Positions 9,258 through 16,279 of a stretch of 64,000 bases of DNA are shown piece by piece; positions within the stretch are counted from its first letter, which is position 1; the number at the start of each line of letters is the position of its first letter. The translations under genes and the position numbers were made by a program. Below the pieces are notes generated by a model. It saw only the letters and a program-made list of their open reading frames with translations. It did no database searches and was not told where the DNA came from. The DNA is from JAGSOU01 sp049974865 (lineage in GTDB: Bacteria > Pseudomonadota > Alphaproteobacteria > Rhodobacterales > Rhodobacteraceae), in the NCBI GenBank assembly GCA_049974865.1, contig JBNGCX010000013.1:6727-70726 (forward strand). The letters are read 5' to 3'.

Positions 9258-9439
9258 TGCAACAAGAACGCCGCGCTAAACTTCCCTCTGGACAGTTTGT
9301 TGGCGACGTTCACCTCTTTCTCGCTGATTCCAATGTCTGCCAGCTTTTCAACAAGCTGAGCGTAAGTCACCCCCTTGCGTTTCAACTCTGCCTTGAGAAG
9401 ATTGGAAGCCTTTGCTTCCCATTCGGTTTGTGTCGGCAT
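9215..9439 (-). CDS. DUF6471 family small helix-turn-helix protein
   Basis: 74 residues. WEAKASNLLKAELKRKGVTY, then LVEKLADIGISEKEVNVANK and LSRGKFSAAFLLQCLSAL look like a lambda-repressor-type helix-turn-helix, as in the DUF6471 family. It is transcribed divergently from the transposase. Two strong palindromes lie in the 96 bases between them, so I infer that it represses both its own gene and the transposase. This is inference from layout; DNA binding by this family is not something I can cite. Confidence 0.8.
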   Translation of the reverse strand: MPTQTEWEAKASNLLKAELKRKGVTYAQLVEKLADIGISEKEVNVANKLSRGKFSAAFLLQCLSALETDTLHLD

Positions 9440-9447
9440 ATCGCCCT

Positions 9448-9475
9448 CATACTAAAATCTATCTTTTTTAGTATG
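9448..9475. promoter_or_regulatory. Operator-like palindrome upstream of the DUF6471 gene
   Basis: CATACTAAAA (9448-9457) and TTTTAGTATG (9466-9475) form a perfect 10-bp inverted repeat with an 8-base spacer, 9 bases before the DUF6471 start on the minus strand. It shares the half-site TAGTATG with the second palindrome. Confidence 0.7.
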
Positions 9476-9502
9476 TAACCTATTGAACGCAGTATGTCAC
9501 CT

Positions 9503-9536
9503 TACTATATCTGTTAGGAACATAACGGATATAGTA
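9503..9536. promoter_or_regulatory. Operator-like palindrome overlapping the transposase start
   Basis: TACTATATCTGTTA (9503-9516) and TAACGGATATAGTA (9523-9536) match in 13 of 14 positions as an inverted repeat with a 6-base spacer. Its right arm reaches the first base of the transposase ATG. Binding here, or a hairpin in the mRNA, would limit transposase production. An additional half-site AGTATGTCAC lies at 9491-9500. Confidence 0.7.
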
Positions 9537-10501
9537 TGATGGCACAGCATTTCCTCCTCTCCGCAGCGTCCCGCACCCTCAGCCTTCGCAAAATCTACAA
9601 GGCTGGCGAAGATGCGGCCTATGACACCTTCTGCAAGATGCGCTGGCATGAGACGGATGGCGAGGCGGTTTGCCCGCGTTGCGGCTGCTGTGAAACCTAC
9701 AACATCACCACGCGCCGCAAGTTCAAGTGCAAGGGCTGCTATCACCAGTTCTCGGTCACGTCTGGAACGATCTTCGCAAGCCGGAAGATGGACTTTGTAG
9801 ACCTGCTGGCCGCGATCTGCATCATCGTGAACGCTGCCAAGGGCGTTTCGATGGTTCAGCTTTCGCGTGACCTGGACTGCCAGTACAAGACCGCCTTCGT
9901 GCTGGCACACAAGCTGCGCGAGGCGATGGCGCAAGAGGTCCATACCGGTGAGGTCCTGACCGATCACGTTGAGATTGATGGTGCCTATTTCGGCGGCCAC
10001 ATTCGCCCCGAGAACCGCAAGGAAGATCGGAAAGACCGCCGCCTGAAAGAAAACCAGACCGGCAAGCGCCGCGTCGTGATCGTGATGCGTGAACGCAAGG
10101 GCCGCACCCTGCCGTTCATTGCCAAGCAGGAAGCCGAAGGCGTGGCACTGGCGCAAGAGAACATCTGCCGCATGGCATCTATATCGGCTGACGAAGCCTC
10201 GCATTGGGATCTTCTGCATGCCGGATGGAACGTGGACCGTGTGAACCACAGCGAATGCTACAGCGACCACGGCAAGCACACCAACATGGCTGAAAGCTAC
10301 TTTTCGCGCCTGCGCCGCATGGTCATGGGACAGCACCACCACGTTAGCCCGCAGTACCTTCACCAGTACGCGAACCACGCTGCATGGCTGGAAGACAACC
10401 GCCGCACCGACAATGGGACGCTGGCGCTGGTCATGGTATCGAATGCAATGGGTTCGCCTGTCAGCCGCCAGTGGAAGGGATATTGGCAACATGCGGCGTA
10501 A
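9536..10501 (+). CDS. IS1595-family transposase (ISXO2-like)
   Basis: 321 residues. An N-terminal zinc ribbon (CPRCG at about 46-50 and CKGC at 65-68) precedes an ISXO2-like DDE domain. Candidate catalytic residues are Asp148 in VEIDGAYFGGH, Asp219 in SADEASHW and Glu253 in HTNMAESYFSRLRR, followed by the typical HHHVSPQYLHQYANHAAW segment. No frameshift or stop is seen, so it could be active. ATG at 9539 is an alternative start. It reads toward the tRNA-Leu, which is on the opposite strand. Confidence 0.95.
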   Translation: MMAQHFLLSAASRTLSLRKIYKAGEDAAYDTFCKMRWHETDGEAVCPRCGCCETYNITTRRKFKCKGCYHQFSVTSGTIFASRKMDFVDLLAAICIIVNAAKGVSMVQLSRDLDCQYKTAFVLAHKLREAMAQEVHTGEVLTDHVEIDGAYFGGHIRPENRKEDRKDRRLKENQTGKRRVVIVMRERKGRTLPFIAKQEAEGVALAQENICRMASISADEASHWDLLHAGWNVDRVNHSECYSDHGKHTNMAESYFSRLRRMVMGQHHHVSPQYLHQYANHAAWLEDNRRTDNGTLALVMVSNAMGSPVSRQWKGYWQHAA

Positions 10502-10643
10502 TTTTGGAATGGGACGTTTTCCCTAGAGGGAAGTAATTGCGAAGAGGGAGTATCCCACTGAAGCAAGTATATCGGATTTCGTGCAATCAATTGCACGGCG
10601 GAATCGTCCATGATATAAAGAATGAAGCGGATCGTATCGTCGC

Positions 10644-10731
10644 GGTGGCGGCGGGATTCGAACCCGCGAAACGCTCTCACACGTTTGGCGCATTTTGAAT
10701 GCGCTGCCTTAAGCCACTCAGCCACACCACC
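10644..10731 (-). tRNA. tRNA-Leu (anticodon CAA)
   Basis: The reverse complement folds as a class II tRNA: acceptor GGTGGTG with CGCCACC (one G-T pair), T8-G9, a 3-bp D stem, anticodon stem GCGCA/TGCGC with loop TTCAAAA (anticodon CAA, reads UUG), a long variable arm and a T arm GCGGG-TTCGAAT-CCCGC. It is 88 bases without CCA; CCA is not encoded. Every stem is paired, so it looks functional. It lies inside the terminal inverted repeats of the IS1595-type element, an unusual passenger. Confidence 0.95.
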
Positions 10732-10740
10732 TGCGACGAA

Positions 10741-10764
10741 GGGCCGGAATCATCCGGCCCTTTT
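10741..10764 (+). terminator. Intrinsic terminator inside the transposon
   Basis: GGGCCGGA-ATCA-TCCGGCCC (10741-10760) is a perfect 8-bp stem followed by TTTT on the plus strand. It would stop plus-strand transcription coming from the transposase after it has passed antisense through the tRNA-Leu gene. It lies 10 bases upstream of the tRNA 5' end. Confidence 0.7.
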
Positions 10765-10885
10765 CGTTTATCACTTCCGCATTTAAAGATCAACCAAATT
10801 GATTGATTGCAGATCGGACCTGCAATCAGGCAGGCCTGCGAAATCATTTCTTGCAATCCGCAATCTGCAGGTGTAGGTTTTTGGT

Positions 10886-11395
10886 ATGACACAGACACTT
10901 CAAGAATTTATCGACGCCCGAGAGGCTGAAATCAGGGCGCAAATGAAAGCGCTAAATGATGAGTTGCGCCAACTTCGCGCCGCTAAATCTGCGATTTCTG
11001 GTGCCTCTACGTTTGGTTCTGGTGTTGTCAAAACAAAGATGACGCAGCGCGATATGATCATTGCGGCGCTTAACGAGCATCCTGACGGCGGCACAACAGA
11101 AATGATAGTTGGATGGGTTAAGGATAAATTTGATGTTGATGTGGCTCAGCCGACAATGTCATCGCAGCTGTCACGAGCTAAGGCAGATGGCGCTGTAGCA
11201 CTTGATACATCTACGAAGATTTGGCGGTTGCCACAACACTCCGTCAAAGAGAATGAGCCGCCCAAGGGCGGCTCAGAAACCGGGGAAGGTGACGCTTCCT
11301 CAGATATGCAGTCGGAAACAAGCCAGGGGCTTCCTTCTGCTCACTCTCCTGACCCCGCAGGCCAGACCCGGCACTGGAAGTTGCCGGGAACTTAG
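10886..11395 (+). CDS. Hypothetical coiled-coil/winged-helix protein of the transposon
   Basis: 169 residues. Residues about 5-40 form a charged coiled coil (REAEIRAQMKALNDELRQLR). Residues about 50-110 (MTQRDMIIAALNEHPDGGTT, then QPTMSSQLSRAKADGAVALD) look like a winged helix. The last 55 residues are polar and low in hydrophobics. A 10-bp perfect hairpin lies inside the 3' part of the gene, so the original gene may have ended near codon 125. The upstream region has repeated TGCAATC/GATTGCA elements (10815-10850). Function is unknown; a DNA-binding role is inferred. Confidence 0.7.
   Translation: MTQTLQEFIDAREAEIRAQMKALNDELRQLRAAKSAISGASTFGSGVVKTKMTQRDMIIAALNEHPDGGTTEMIVGWVKDKFDVDVAQPTMSSQLSRAKADGAVALDTSTKIWRLPQHSVKENEPPKGGSETGEGDASSDMQSETSQGLPSAHSPDPAGQTRHWKLPGT
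11254..11275 (+). other. Strong hairpin within the 3' coding region
   Basis: TGAGCCGCCC (11254-11263) pairs perfectly with GGGCGGCTCA (11266-11275). The shape is terminator-like but no T run follows. It may be an attenuating or mRNA-stabilising structure, or a relic of the original gene end. Confidence 0.5.
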
Positions 11396-11403
11396 ATGGG
11401 AGG

Positions 11404-11527
11404 TGGTTCCGTGGAACCATTAACTCCCTTCCGGGCGGTGTGCGATGCTTGCATGGTTATCCGCTCGCAGCCCCCGTTAGGTGGGGTATCCCTGTAGTGA
11501 GGCAGCGGGGAAGCTTCGGCTTCCCCG
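11404..11527 (+). terminator. Hairpins downstream of the winged-helix gene
   Basis: TGGTTCC-GT-GGAACCA (11404-11419) is a 7-bp stem just after the stop. CGGGGAAGC-TTCG-GCTTCCCCG (11506-11527) is a perfect 9-bp stem with a stable TTCG tetraloop, followed by TTCGCC rather than a long T run. The second is the more likely transcript end. The intervening 85 bases hold no recognisable gene. Confidence 0.5.
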
Positions 11528-11577
11528 TTCGCCATAGCGGCAAATTTATGCTTTATCGTGTTTAAAGTCAAGGAATC

Positions 11578-11955
11578 CTAATGGGAAACCATCGTGTTAG
11601 GTATTCTGACAAACCACTCCCGCCCATCACGCCTCACCATCCCCTTTTTACGCAGCCTGCTAAGCGCAGCGTCCACGCGCCAGTAAAGCGCCTCTGGCGG
11701 CGCATCTGGCCTCCGATCACAGATGCGCGCCGCTATCTCTCTGCGCGGTTTCGGCCCATCCCTAAGCGCTTCCATGATCCAGAAAGCCATTTGGCCGCGT
11801 CTGGCGCTGTTCTCCGGCATGGCAGGCAGCACACGCGGCATATCAACTCCACGCATCCGCAACAGCGCCTCAACGTGCTCCAGGCCATCGCCATCGCTCC
11901 GGATGATCTGCTTTCGCAGCGCCAGTAGCGCGTTGTCTATCGTCTTGTCCTGCAT
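11578..11955 (-). CDS. Hypothetical winged-helix-like protein of the transposon
   Basis: 125 residues from the ATG at 11955, which keeps the gene inside the inverted repeat; the frame is open further upstream through the repeat itself. The C-terminal half (GQMAFWIMEALRDGPKPRRE, LYWRVDAALSRLRKKGMVRR) has the rhythm of a winged helix with a final strand EWFVRI. The first 40 residues are helical (DNALLALRKQIIRSDGDGLE). It faces inward from the right end. Function is unknown. Confidence 0.7.
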   Translation of the reverse strand: MQDKTIDNALLALRKQIIRSDGDGLEHVEALLRMRGVDMPRVLPAMPENSARRGQMAFWIMEALRDGPKPRREIAARICDRRPDAPPEALYWRVDAALSRLRKKGMVRRDGREWFVRIPNTMVSH

Positions 11956-11986
11956 GGGGGCAGGATAGCTCGATAACGAGCACGAT

Positions 11987-12013
11987 GCTTGGTGCGTTTG
12001 ATACATAAGGCCG
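11987..12013 (-). repeat. Right terminal inverted repeat (27 bp)
   Basis: Starts GCTTGGTGCGTTTG and ends ACATAAGGCCG. It is the exact reverse complement of 8310-8336, with no mismatch over 27 bases. Confidence 0.95.
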
Positions 12014-12063
12014 GATATTTTTGAACAGAAGAAGCCGCACATTTCTTCTGTTCAAAAATATCC
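12013..12063 (-). terminator. Long hairpin terminator downstream of lldD
   Basis: The 21 bases at 12013-12033 (GGATATTTTTGAACAG...) pair perfectly with 12043-12063, with the loop GCCGCACAT. Read from lldD (leftward) the stem is followed by nothing of its own because the transposon is inserted immediately beyond it; the outermost G (12013) is supplied by the inverted repeat. Before insertion this was probably the bidirectional terminator between lldD and rplY. Confidence 0.75.
12014..12021. repeat. Target-site duplication, right copy (GATATTTT)
   Basis: Eight bases identical to 8302-8309, directly outside the right inverted repeat. Confidence 0.93.
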
Positions 12064-12130
12064 CCGCCGGAGGCACCGCGCCGCCCGGAGGGCGACGCGA
12101 GGAAAAGGCGTGCGCCGCAGGCGCGCGATT

Positions 12131-13294
12131 CTACTGCCAGTCGCCCTCGAACCCCTTGGGCACCATCAGGATGCTGCGGTCGAGATCGGTGACCTTGCGC
12201 TTGCCGCACAGGGCCATCGAGATGTCCAGTTCCTTCTGGATGATTTCCAGCGCCTTGGTGACGCCCTTCTCGCCCATGGCGCCCAGGCCGTAGATGAAGG
12301 ACCGGCCGATATAGGTGCCCTTGGCCCCCAGTGCCAGCGCCTTGAGCACATCCTGGCCAGACCGGATGCCGCTGTCGAGATGCACCTCGATCTTGTCGCC
12401 GACCGCGTCCATGATCGCGGGCAGGGCGCGGATCGCCGAAAGCGCGCCGTCGAGTTGCCGGCCGCCGTGGTTGGAGACGATGATCGCGTCGGCGCCGACA
12501 TTGACCGCCTGCTTGGCGTCCTCGGGGTCGATGATGCCCTTGATGATGACCTTGCCGCCCCACATCTTGCGGAACTGCGCGATGCGTTCCCAGTTCAGCG
12601 AGGGGTCGAAGGATTCGGCCGTCCAGGCCGACAGGGACGAGGGGTCCGACACGCCCTTGGCATGGCCCACAATATTGCCGAAGAAGCGGCGCTTGGTGCC
12701 CAGCATCTCCAGCCCCCAGCCGACCTTGGTCATCATGTTGGCGATGGACTTGGGGGTCAGCTTGGGCGGCGCCGAAAGGCCGTTCTTCAGGTCCTTGTGG
12801 CGCTGGCCCAGCACCTGCAGGTCCACGGTGATGACCACGGCCGAGCAATTCGCCGCGCGGGCGCGGTCGAACAGGCGCTGCATGAAATCGTCGTCCTTCA
12901 GCGTGTAGACCTGGAACCAGAAGGGTTTCGAGGTGTGCTCGGCCACGTCCTCGATCGAGCAGATGGACATGGTGGACAGCGTGAAGGGGACGCCGAATTT
13001 CTCGGCCGCGCGGGCGGCCTTGATCTCGCCGTCGGCGGATTGCATGCCGGTCAGCCCCACCGGGGCCAGGGCCACCGGCATCGAGACGTCCTCGCCGATC
13101 ATCTGCGAGGCGGTGGAGCGGCCGGCCATGTCGACCGCCACGCGCTGGCGCAGCAGGATATCCCGGAAATCGGTGGTGTTGTTGCGGAAGGTCTGCTCCG
13201 AATAGCTGCCGGATTCGGCGTAGTCGTAGAACATGCGCGGGACGCGACGTTCGTAGAGGCGGCGGAGATCCTCGATATTGGTAATGACGGGCAT
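12131..13294 (-). CDS. lldD: FMN-dependent L-lactate dehydrogenase / alpha-hydroxy acid oxidase
   Basis: 387 residues. It oxidises an L-2-hydroxy acid, most likely L-lactate to pyruvate, and passes electrons to the respiratory chain. The FMN barrel shows PVALAPVGLTGM, FWFQVYTLKD, the active-site motif IVSNHGGRQLDGA (catalytic His and substrate Arg) and the phosphate-binding LDSGIRSGQDVLKALALGA. Length and motifs fit LldD; other hydroxy acids cannot be excluded. It stands alone, with its terminator at 12013-12063. Confidence 0.93.
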   Translation of the reverse strand: MPVITNIEDLRRLYERRVPRMFYDYAESGSYSEQTFRNNTTDFRDILLRQRVAVDMAGRSTASQMIGEDVSMPVALAPVGLTGMQSADGEIKAARAAEKFGVPFTLSTMSICSIEDVAEHTSKPFWFQVYTLKDDDFMQRLFDRARAANCSAVVITVDLQVLGQRHKDLKNGLSAPPKLTPKSIANMMTKVGWGLEMLGTKRRFFGNIVGHAKGVSDPSSLSAWTAESFDPSLNWERIAQFRKMWGGKVIIKGIIDPEDAKQAVNVGADAIIVSNHGGRQLDGALSAIRALPAIMDAVGDKIEVHLDSGIRSGQDVLKALALGAKGTYIGRSFIYGLGAMGEKGVTKALEIIQKELDISMALCGKRKVTDLDRSILMVPKGFEGDWQ

Positions 13295-13362
13295 GGCGGC
13301 GTCCTTCCTCCGGGAATTGGTGAGAAATGCTTACCGGTGGAGCGCCTACGGGGCAAGGCCGG

Positions 13363-14250
13363 TCAGGATGGGGAGGGCTCTTTTGCCAAGGCGGAAAAGG
13401 CGCGGGCGGCGCGGGTCTCGTAACGGTCGCGGTGGCGCAGCAGGCGGAAGTCGCGCGGCAGCGGCGGGAAGGGCAGGCGGACCAACTCGCCTGCGGCGAG
13501 GCTGGCCTCGACCACCAGGCGGGACAGGATGGTGGCGCCTCCGCCGGCGCCGACCGCGGCGCGCACCGCCTCGTTCGAGGTCAGCTCGATCCGGTCGGCA
13601 AGGCGCTCGGGGGCGATGCCCTGGGCGCGCAGGGCGGCCTCCATCAGGGCGCGTGTGCCCGAGCCGGGTTCGCGCAGGACCCAGGTGCCGGCCTCCAGCG
13701 CCGCTGCGCCGGGCCGGACGCTGGCCCAGGGGTGCGAGGGGGCAACGACGAGGAACATCTCGTCCCCGCCGATCACGGCCTGTTCCAGCGCCGGCGCATC
13801 GACCACCCCCTCGACGAAGCCGAGATCGGCGCGCATCGCCTGGACCTCGGCAGCGACCTGCTCGGTATTGCCGATGGTCAGGTCGAGCGTCACGCCGGGA
13901 TGGGCGCGGTGAAAGGCCAGCATGAGGGGCGGCAGCCAGTAATTGGCGAGCGTCTGGCTGGCGGCGAGGCGCAGGCTGCCGCGGGTGAGGGTGCCGAGAT
14001 CCTCGAGCAGCTGCTCGGCGGCGGCGGCACGGGCCAGGACGGCGCGCGCCTCGGGCAGGAACAGCCGGCCCGCCTCGGTCAGATTGATGCCGCGGCCGAC
14101 GCGCTCGAACAGGCGCGTGCCGTGGCGCTGTTCCAGCGCCGCGATCGCGGCGGAGGTGGCCGATTGGGTGAGGTTCAGCGCCTTGGCCGCGCGGGTGACA
14201 TGCTCGCGTTCGGCGACGGCGACGAAAATGCGCAGCTGCTCCAGTGTCAT
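13363..14250 (-). CDS. LysR family transcriptional regulator
   Basis: 295 residues. The N-terminal helix-turn-helix is clear (MTLEQLRIFVAVAEREHVTR, then KALNLTQSATSAAIAALEQR), followed by a substrate-binding domain. It is transcribed 9 bases downstream of a YeiH-type transporter gene and is probably cotranscribed with it. YeiH genes are often accompanied by LysR regulators of the YeiE/CbbR type, which supports regulation of that transporter. Confidence 0.92.
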   Translation of the reverse strand: MTLEQLRIFVAVAEREHVTRAAKALNLTQSATSAAIAALEQRHGTRLFERVGRGINLTEAGRLFLPEARAVLARAAAAEQLLEDLGTLTRGSLRLAASQTLANYWLPPLMLAFHRAHPGVTLDLTIGNTEQVAAEVQAMRADLGFVEGVVDAPALEQAVIGGDEMFLVVAPSHPWASVRPGAAALEAGTWVLREPGSGTRALMEAALRAQGIAPERLADRIELTSNEAVRAAVGAGGGATILSRLVVEASLAAGELVRLPFPPLPRDFRLLRHRDRYETRAARAFSALAKEPSPS

Positions 14251-14259
14251 GGGCGGATG

Positions 14260-15276
14260 TTAGCCCTGACCGGTGACGAGAACCAGCGCCAGCCCCAGCG
14301 CGGCGATGAAGGCCCAGGCCGCGGCCCCCAGGAGGAGCGGGCGCAGCCCCTGCGCGCGCAGCTTGCCGATATCGGTCTCCAGCCCCATCGCGGCCAGCGC
14401 CATCGCCAGCAGGAACCGCGTGCCGAGCGCGGCATCGGCGCGCAACGCCTCGGGCAGCCAGCCGGTGGAGGCGAGGAGCACCATGCCGAGGAAGCCGATC
14501 ACGAACCAGGGCACCGGGGCGGCCTGGGTGCCGGCCCCGGCCCCGTCGCCGCGGCGCAGGCCGGTCCGTCCCAGGGCGATCACCACCGGGGCAAGCATCA
14601 TCACCCGCGTCAGCTTGCTGACGGTGGCGAATTCGCCGGCCTCGACGCCGCGCTGGTAACCGGCGGCCACCACCTGCGCCACTTCGTGGATCGAGGCCCC
14701 GGCCCAGAGCCCATAGCCCCGCGCGCCCAGCGGCAGAAGGCCGGCCAGCGGCGGGTAGAGGATCATGGAGAGAGAGCCGAAGACGGTGACGCAGGCCACG
14801 GCATAGGCCACGTCCTCGTCGCCTGCGCGGGTCACCGCGTTGGTGGCGATCACCGCCGAGGCGCCGCAGATCGAGGTGCCCGCCGCGATCAACTGCGCAA
14901 GCCCGGCCTCGACCCCCAGCACGCGCCCCAGCCAGGTGGTGAACAGGTAAGTGGCGATCAGCGTGGCGGCGATCAGCGCGACGCCCGCGGCGCCGACCTC
15001 GGCCACCTGGCCGAGGGTTAGCTGCAGCCCCATCAGAACGATGCCCGCGCGCAGGATGCGCCGCAGGCTGAACGCGATGCCGGGGCGGGCCGCCCCGGGC
15101 GTGCCGAGGCTGTTCTTCAGGGCCATGCCCAGCAGGATCGACAGGATCAGCGGGCTGAGCGCCCCGAGCGGGGACAGTGCGTGTAGCCCGAAGGCGGCGG
15201 CGGCGATCAGCCCGGTCAGGGCGAGCCCGGGCAGCAGGCGGGGGCGGGGGGCGGCGGCGGTCAGGAAATCCGGCAT
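14260..15276 (-). CDS. YeiH/UPF0324 family membrane transporter
   Basis: 338 residues with about ten hydrophobic helices. AAGTSICGASAVIATNAV (about residues 131-148) is the signature of the UPF0324 family, annotated as putative sulfate or sulfonate-product exporters. SILLGMALKN and the GASIHEVAQVVAA segment also fit. The substrate is unknown. It is first in a two-gene unit with the LysR regulator. Confidence 0.88.
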   Translation of the reverse strand: MPDFLTAAAPRPRLLPGLALTGLIAAAAFGLHALSPLGALSPLILSILLGMALKNSLGTPGAARPGIAFSLRRILRAGIVLMGLQLTLGQVAEVGAAGVALIAATLIATYLFTTWLGRVLGVEAGLAQLIAAGTSICGASAVIATNAVTRAGDEDVAYAVACVTVFGSLSMILYPPLAGLLPLGARGYGLWAGASIHEVAQVVAAGYQRGVEAGEFATVSKLTRVMMLAPVVIALGRTGLRRGDGAGAGTQAAPVPWFVIGFLGMVLLASTGWLPEALRADAALGTRFLLAMALAAMGLETDIGKLRAQGLRPLLLGAAAWAFIAALGLALVLVTGQG

Positions 15277-15437
15277 GGCAGGGTCCTTTGTTATGATTGC
15301 CGGTTGCCTACGCGCTGTCTTTCAATCTTTCCAACGGATTGTTTTTATGGAAATGATCGGATTTGGTGATGGAAAGTTCGATTGCCCGCCCAGCAAAGCC
15401 CTTGGCGCGGCGACCGGGTTCGGATCAATATGCGGCC

Positions 15438-16211
15438 ATGAACATCGTGATGTGGGGAGCGCTGGCAAGTCTTGCCGCAGGCCTGATGACCGGGGTCGGC
15501 GCCGCGCCGGTGCTGATGGGCCGCTCGGTGCCTGCGCGCTGGAACGACGCGATGCTGGGCTTCGCCGCGGGGGTGATGCTGTCGGCCTCGTTCTTTTCGC
15601 TGATCCTGCCGGGGCTGGAGGCGGCCGACCTCCATTACGGCGGGGTGCTTGCCGCGGCGCTGATCGTGGGGGCGGGGATCGGCCTGGGCGCGCTGGTCGT
15701 GGCGTGGCTGAACCAGGCGCTGCCGCATGAGCATTTCATCGCCGGGCCCGAGGGGGCCGATCCCGGCGCGCTGGCGCGGATATGGCTGTTCGTCATCGCC
15801 ATCACCATCCACAATTTTCCCGAGGGGCTGGCCGTGGGCGTCGGCTTCGGCGGCGGTGACGTGGCCAACGGGCTGTCGCTGGCTACCGGCATCGGGTTGC
15901 AGAACGCGCCCGAGGGGCTGGCCGTGGCCGTGGCGCTGCGTGCGCAGGGGTACCGGAAGCTTTACGCCTTCGCCGTGGCCACGCTGACCGGGCTGATCGA
16001 GCCGGTGGGGGGGCTGCTGGGTGCGGCGGCGGTCAGCGCCTCGGAACTGGTGCTGCCCTGGGGGCTGGCCTTTGCGGCGGGGGCGATGATCTACATCATC
16101 AGCCACGAGATCATCCCCGAGACCCACCGCCGTGGCCACCAGGATGCCGCCACCACCGGCCTGGTGGTCGGGATGATCCTGATGATGGTGCTGGACGTCA
16201 CGCTGGGCTGA
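15438..16211 (+). CDS. ZIP family metal transporter
   Basis: 257 residues, about eight membrane helices. The two paired metal-binding motifs ITIHNFPEGLAVG and GIGLQNAPEGLAVA are those of ZupT-like ZIP proteins, which import zinc and other divalent metals. The ATG at 15438 is chosen because the hydrophobic first helix follows at once; the open frame continues 25 codons upstream. It is divergent from the YeiH gene. A second, dissimilar ZIP gene lies at 35.1 kb. Confidence 0.93.
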   Translation: MNIVMWGALASLAAGLMTGVGAAPVLMGRSVPARWNDAMLGFAAGVMLSASFFSLILPGLEAADLHYGGVLAAALIVGAGIGLGALVVAWLNQALPHEHFIAGPEGADPGALARIWLFVIAITIHNFPEGLAVGVGFGGGDVANGLSLATGIGLQNAPEGLAVAVALRAQGYRKLYAFAVATLTGLIEPVGGLLGAAAVSASELVLPWGLAFAAGAMIYIISHEIIPETHRRGHQDAATTGLVVGMILMMVLDVTLG

Positions 16212-16279
16212 GCCCGTCGCGTTGTGGCCCCGGGCCGGGCGCGTTAGGCTCGGCGCGAGGGCGCAACGGGAAAAGGATC

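Larger units (their letters stand above)
8310..12013 (+). mobile_element. IS1595-type transposon carrying passenger genes and a tRNA-Leu
   Basis: A 3,704-bp unit bounded by 27-bp perfect terminal inverted repeats and an 8-bp direct repeat. It contains an IS1595-type DDE transposase (9536-10501), a DUF6471 gene, a two-helix membrane protein, two winged-helix-like genes and a complete tRNA-Leu(CAA). A plain IS1595 element is roughly 1 kb, so this is the passenger-carrying type known in the family. Its base composition is visibly more AT-rich than the flanks. It is inserted in the terminator region between lldD and rplY and breaks no coding gene. The intact ends and target duplication suggest a fairly recent, probably complete element. 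Confidence 0.92.

Noticed and set aside
10360..10725. Minus-strand frame beginning MAEWLKAAHSK with RAFRGFESRRH
   Set aside because: Its first codons are the tRNA-Leu gene read as protein, a familiar false gene. The rest is antisense to the transposase.
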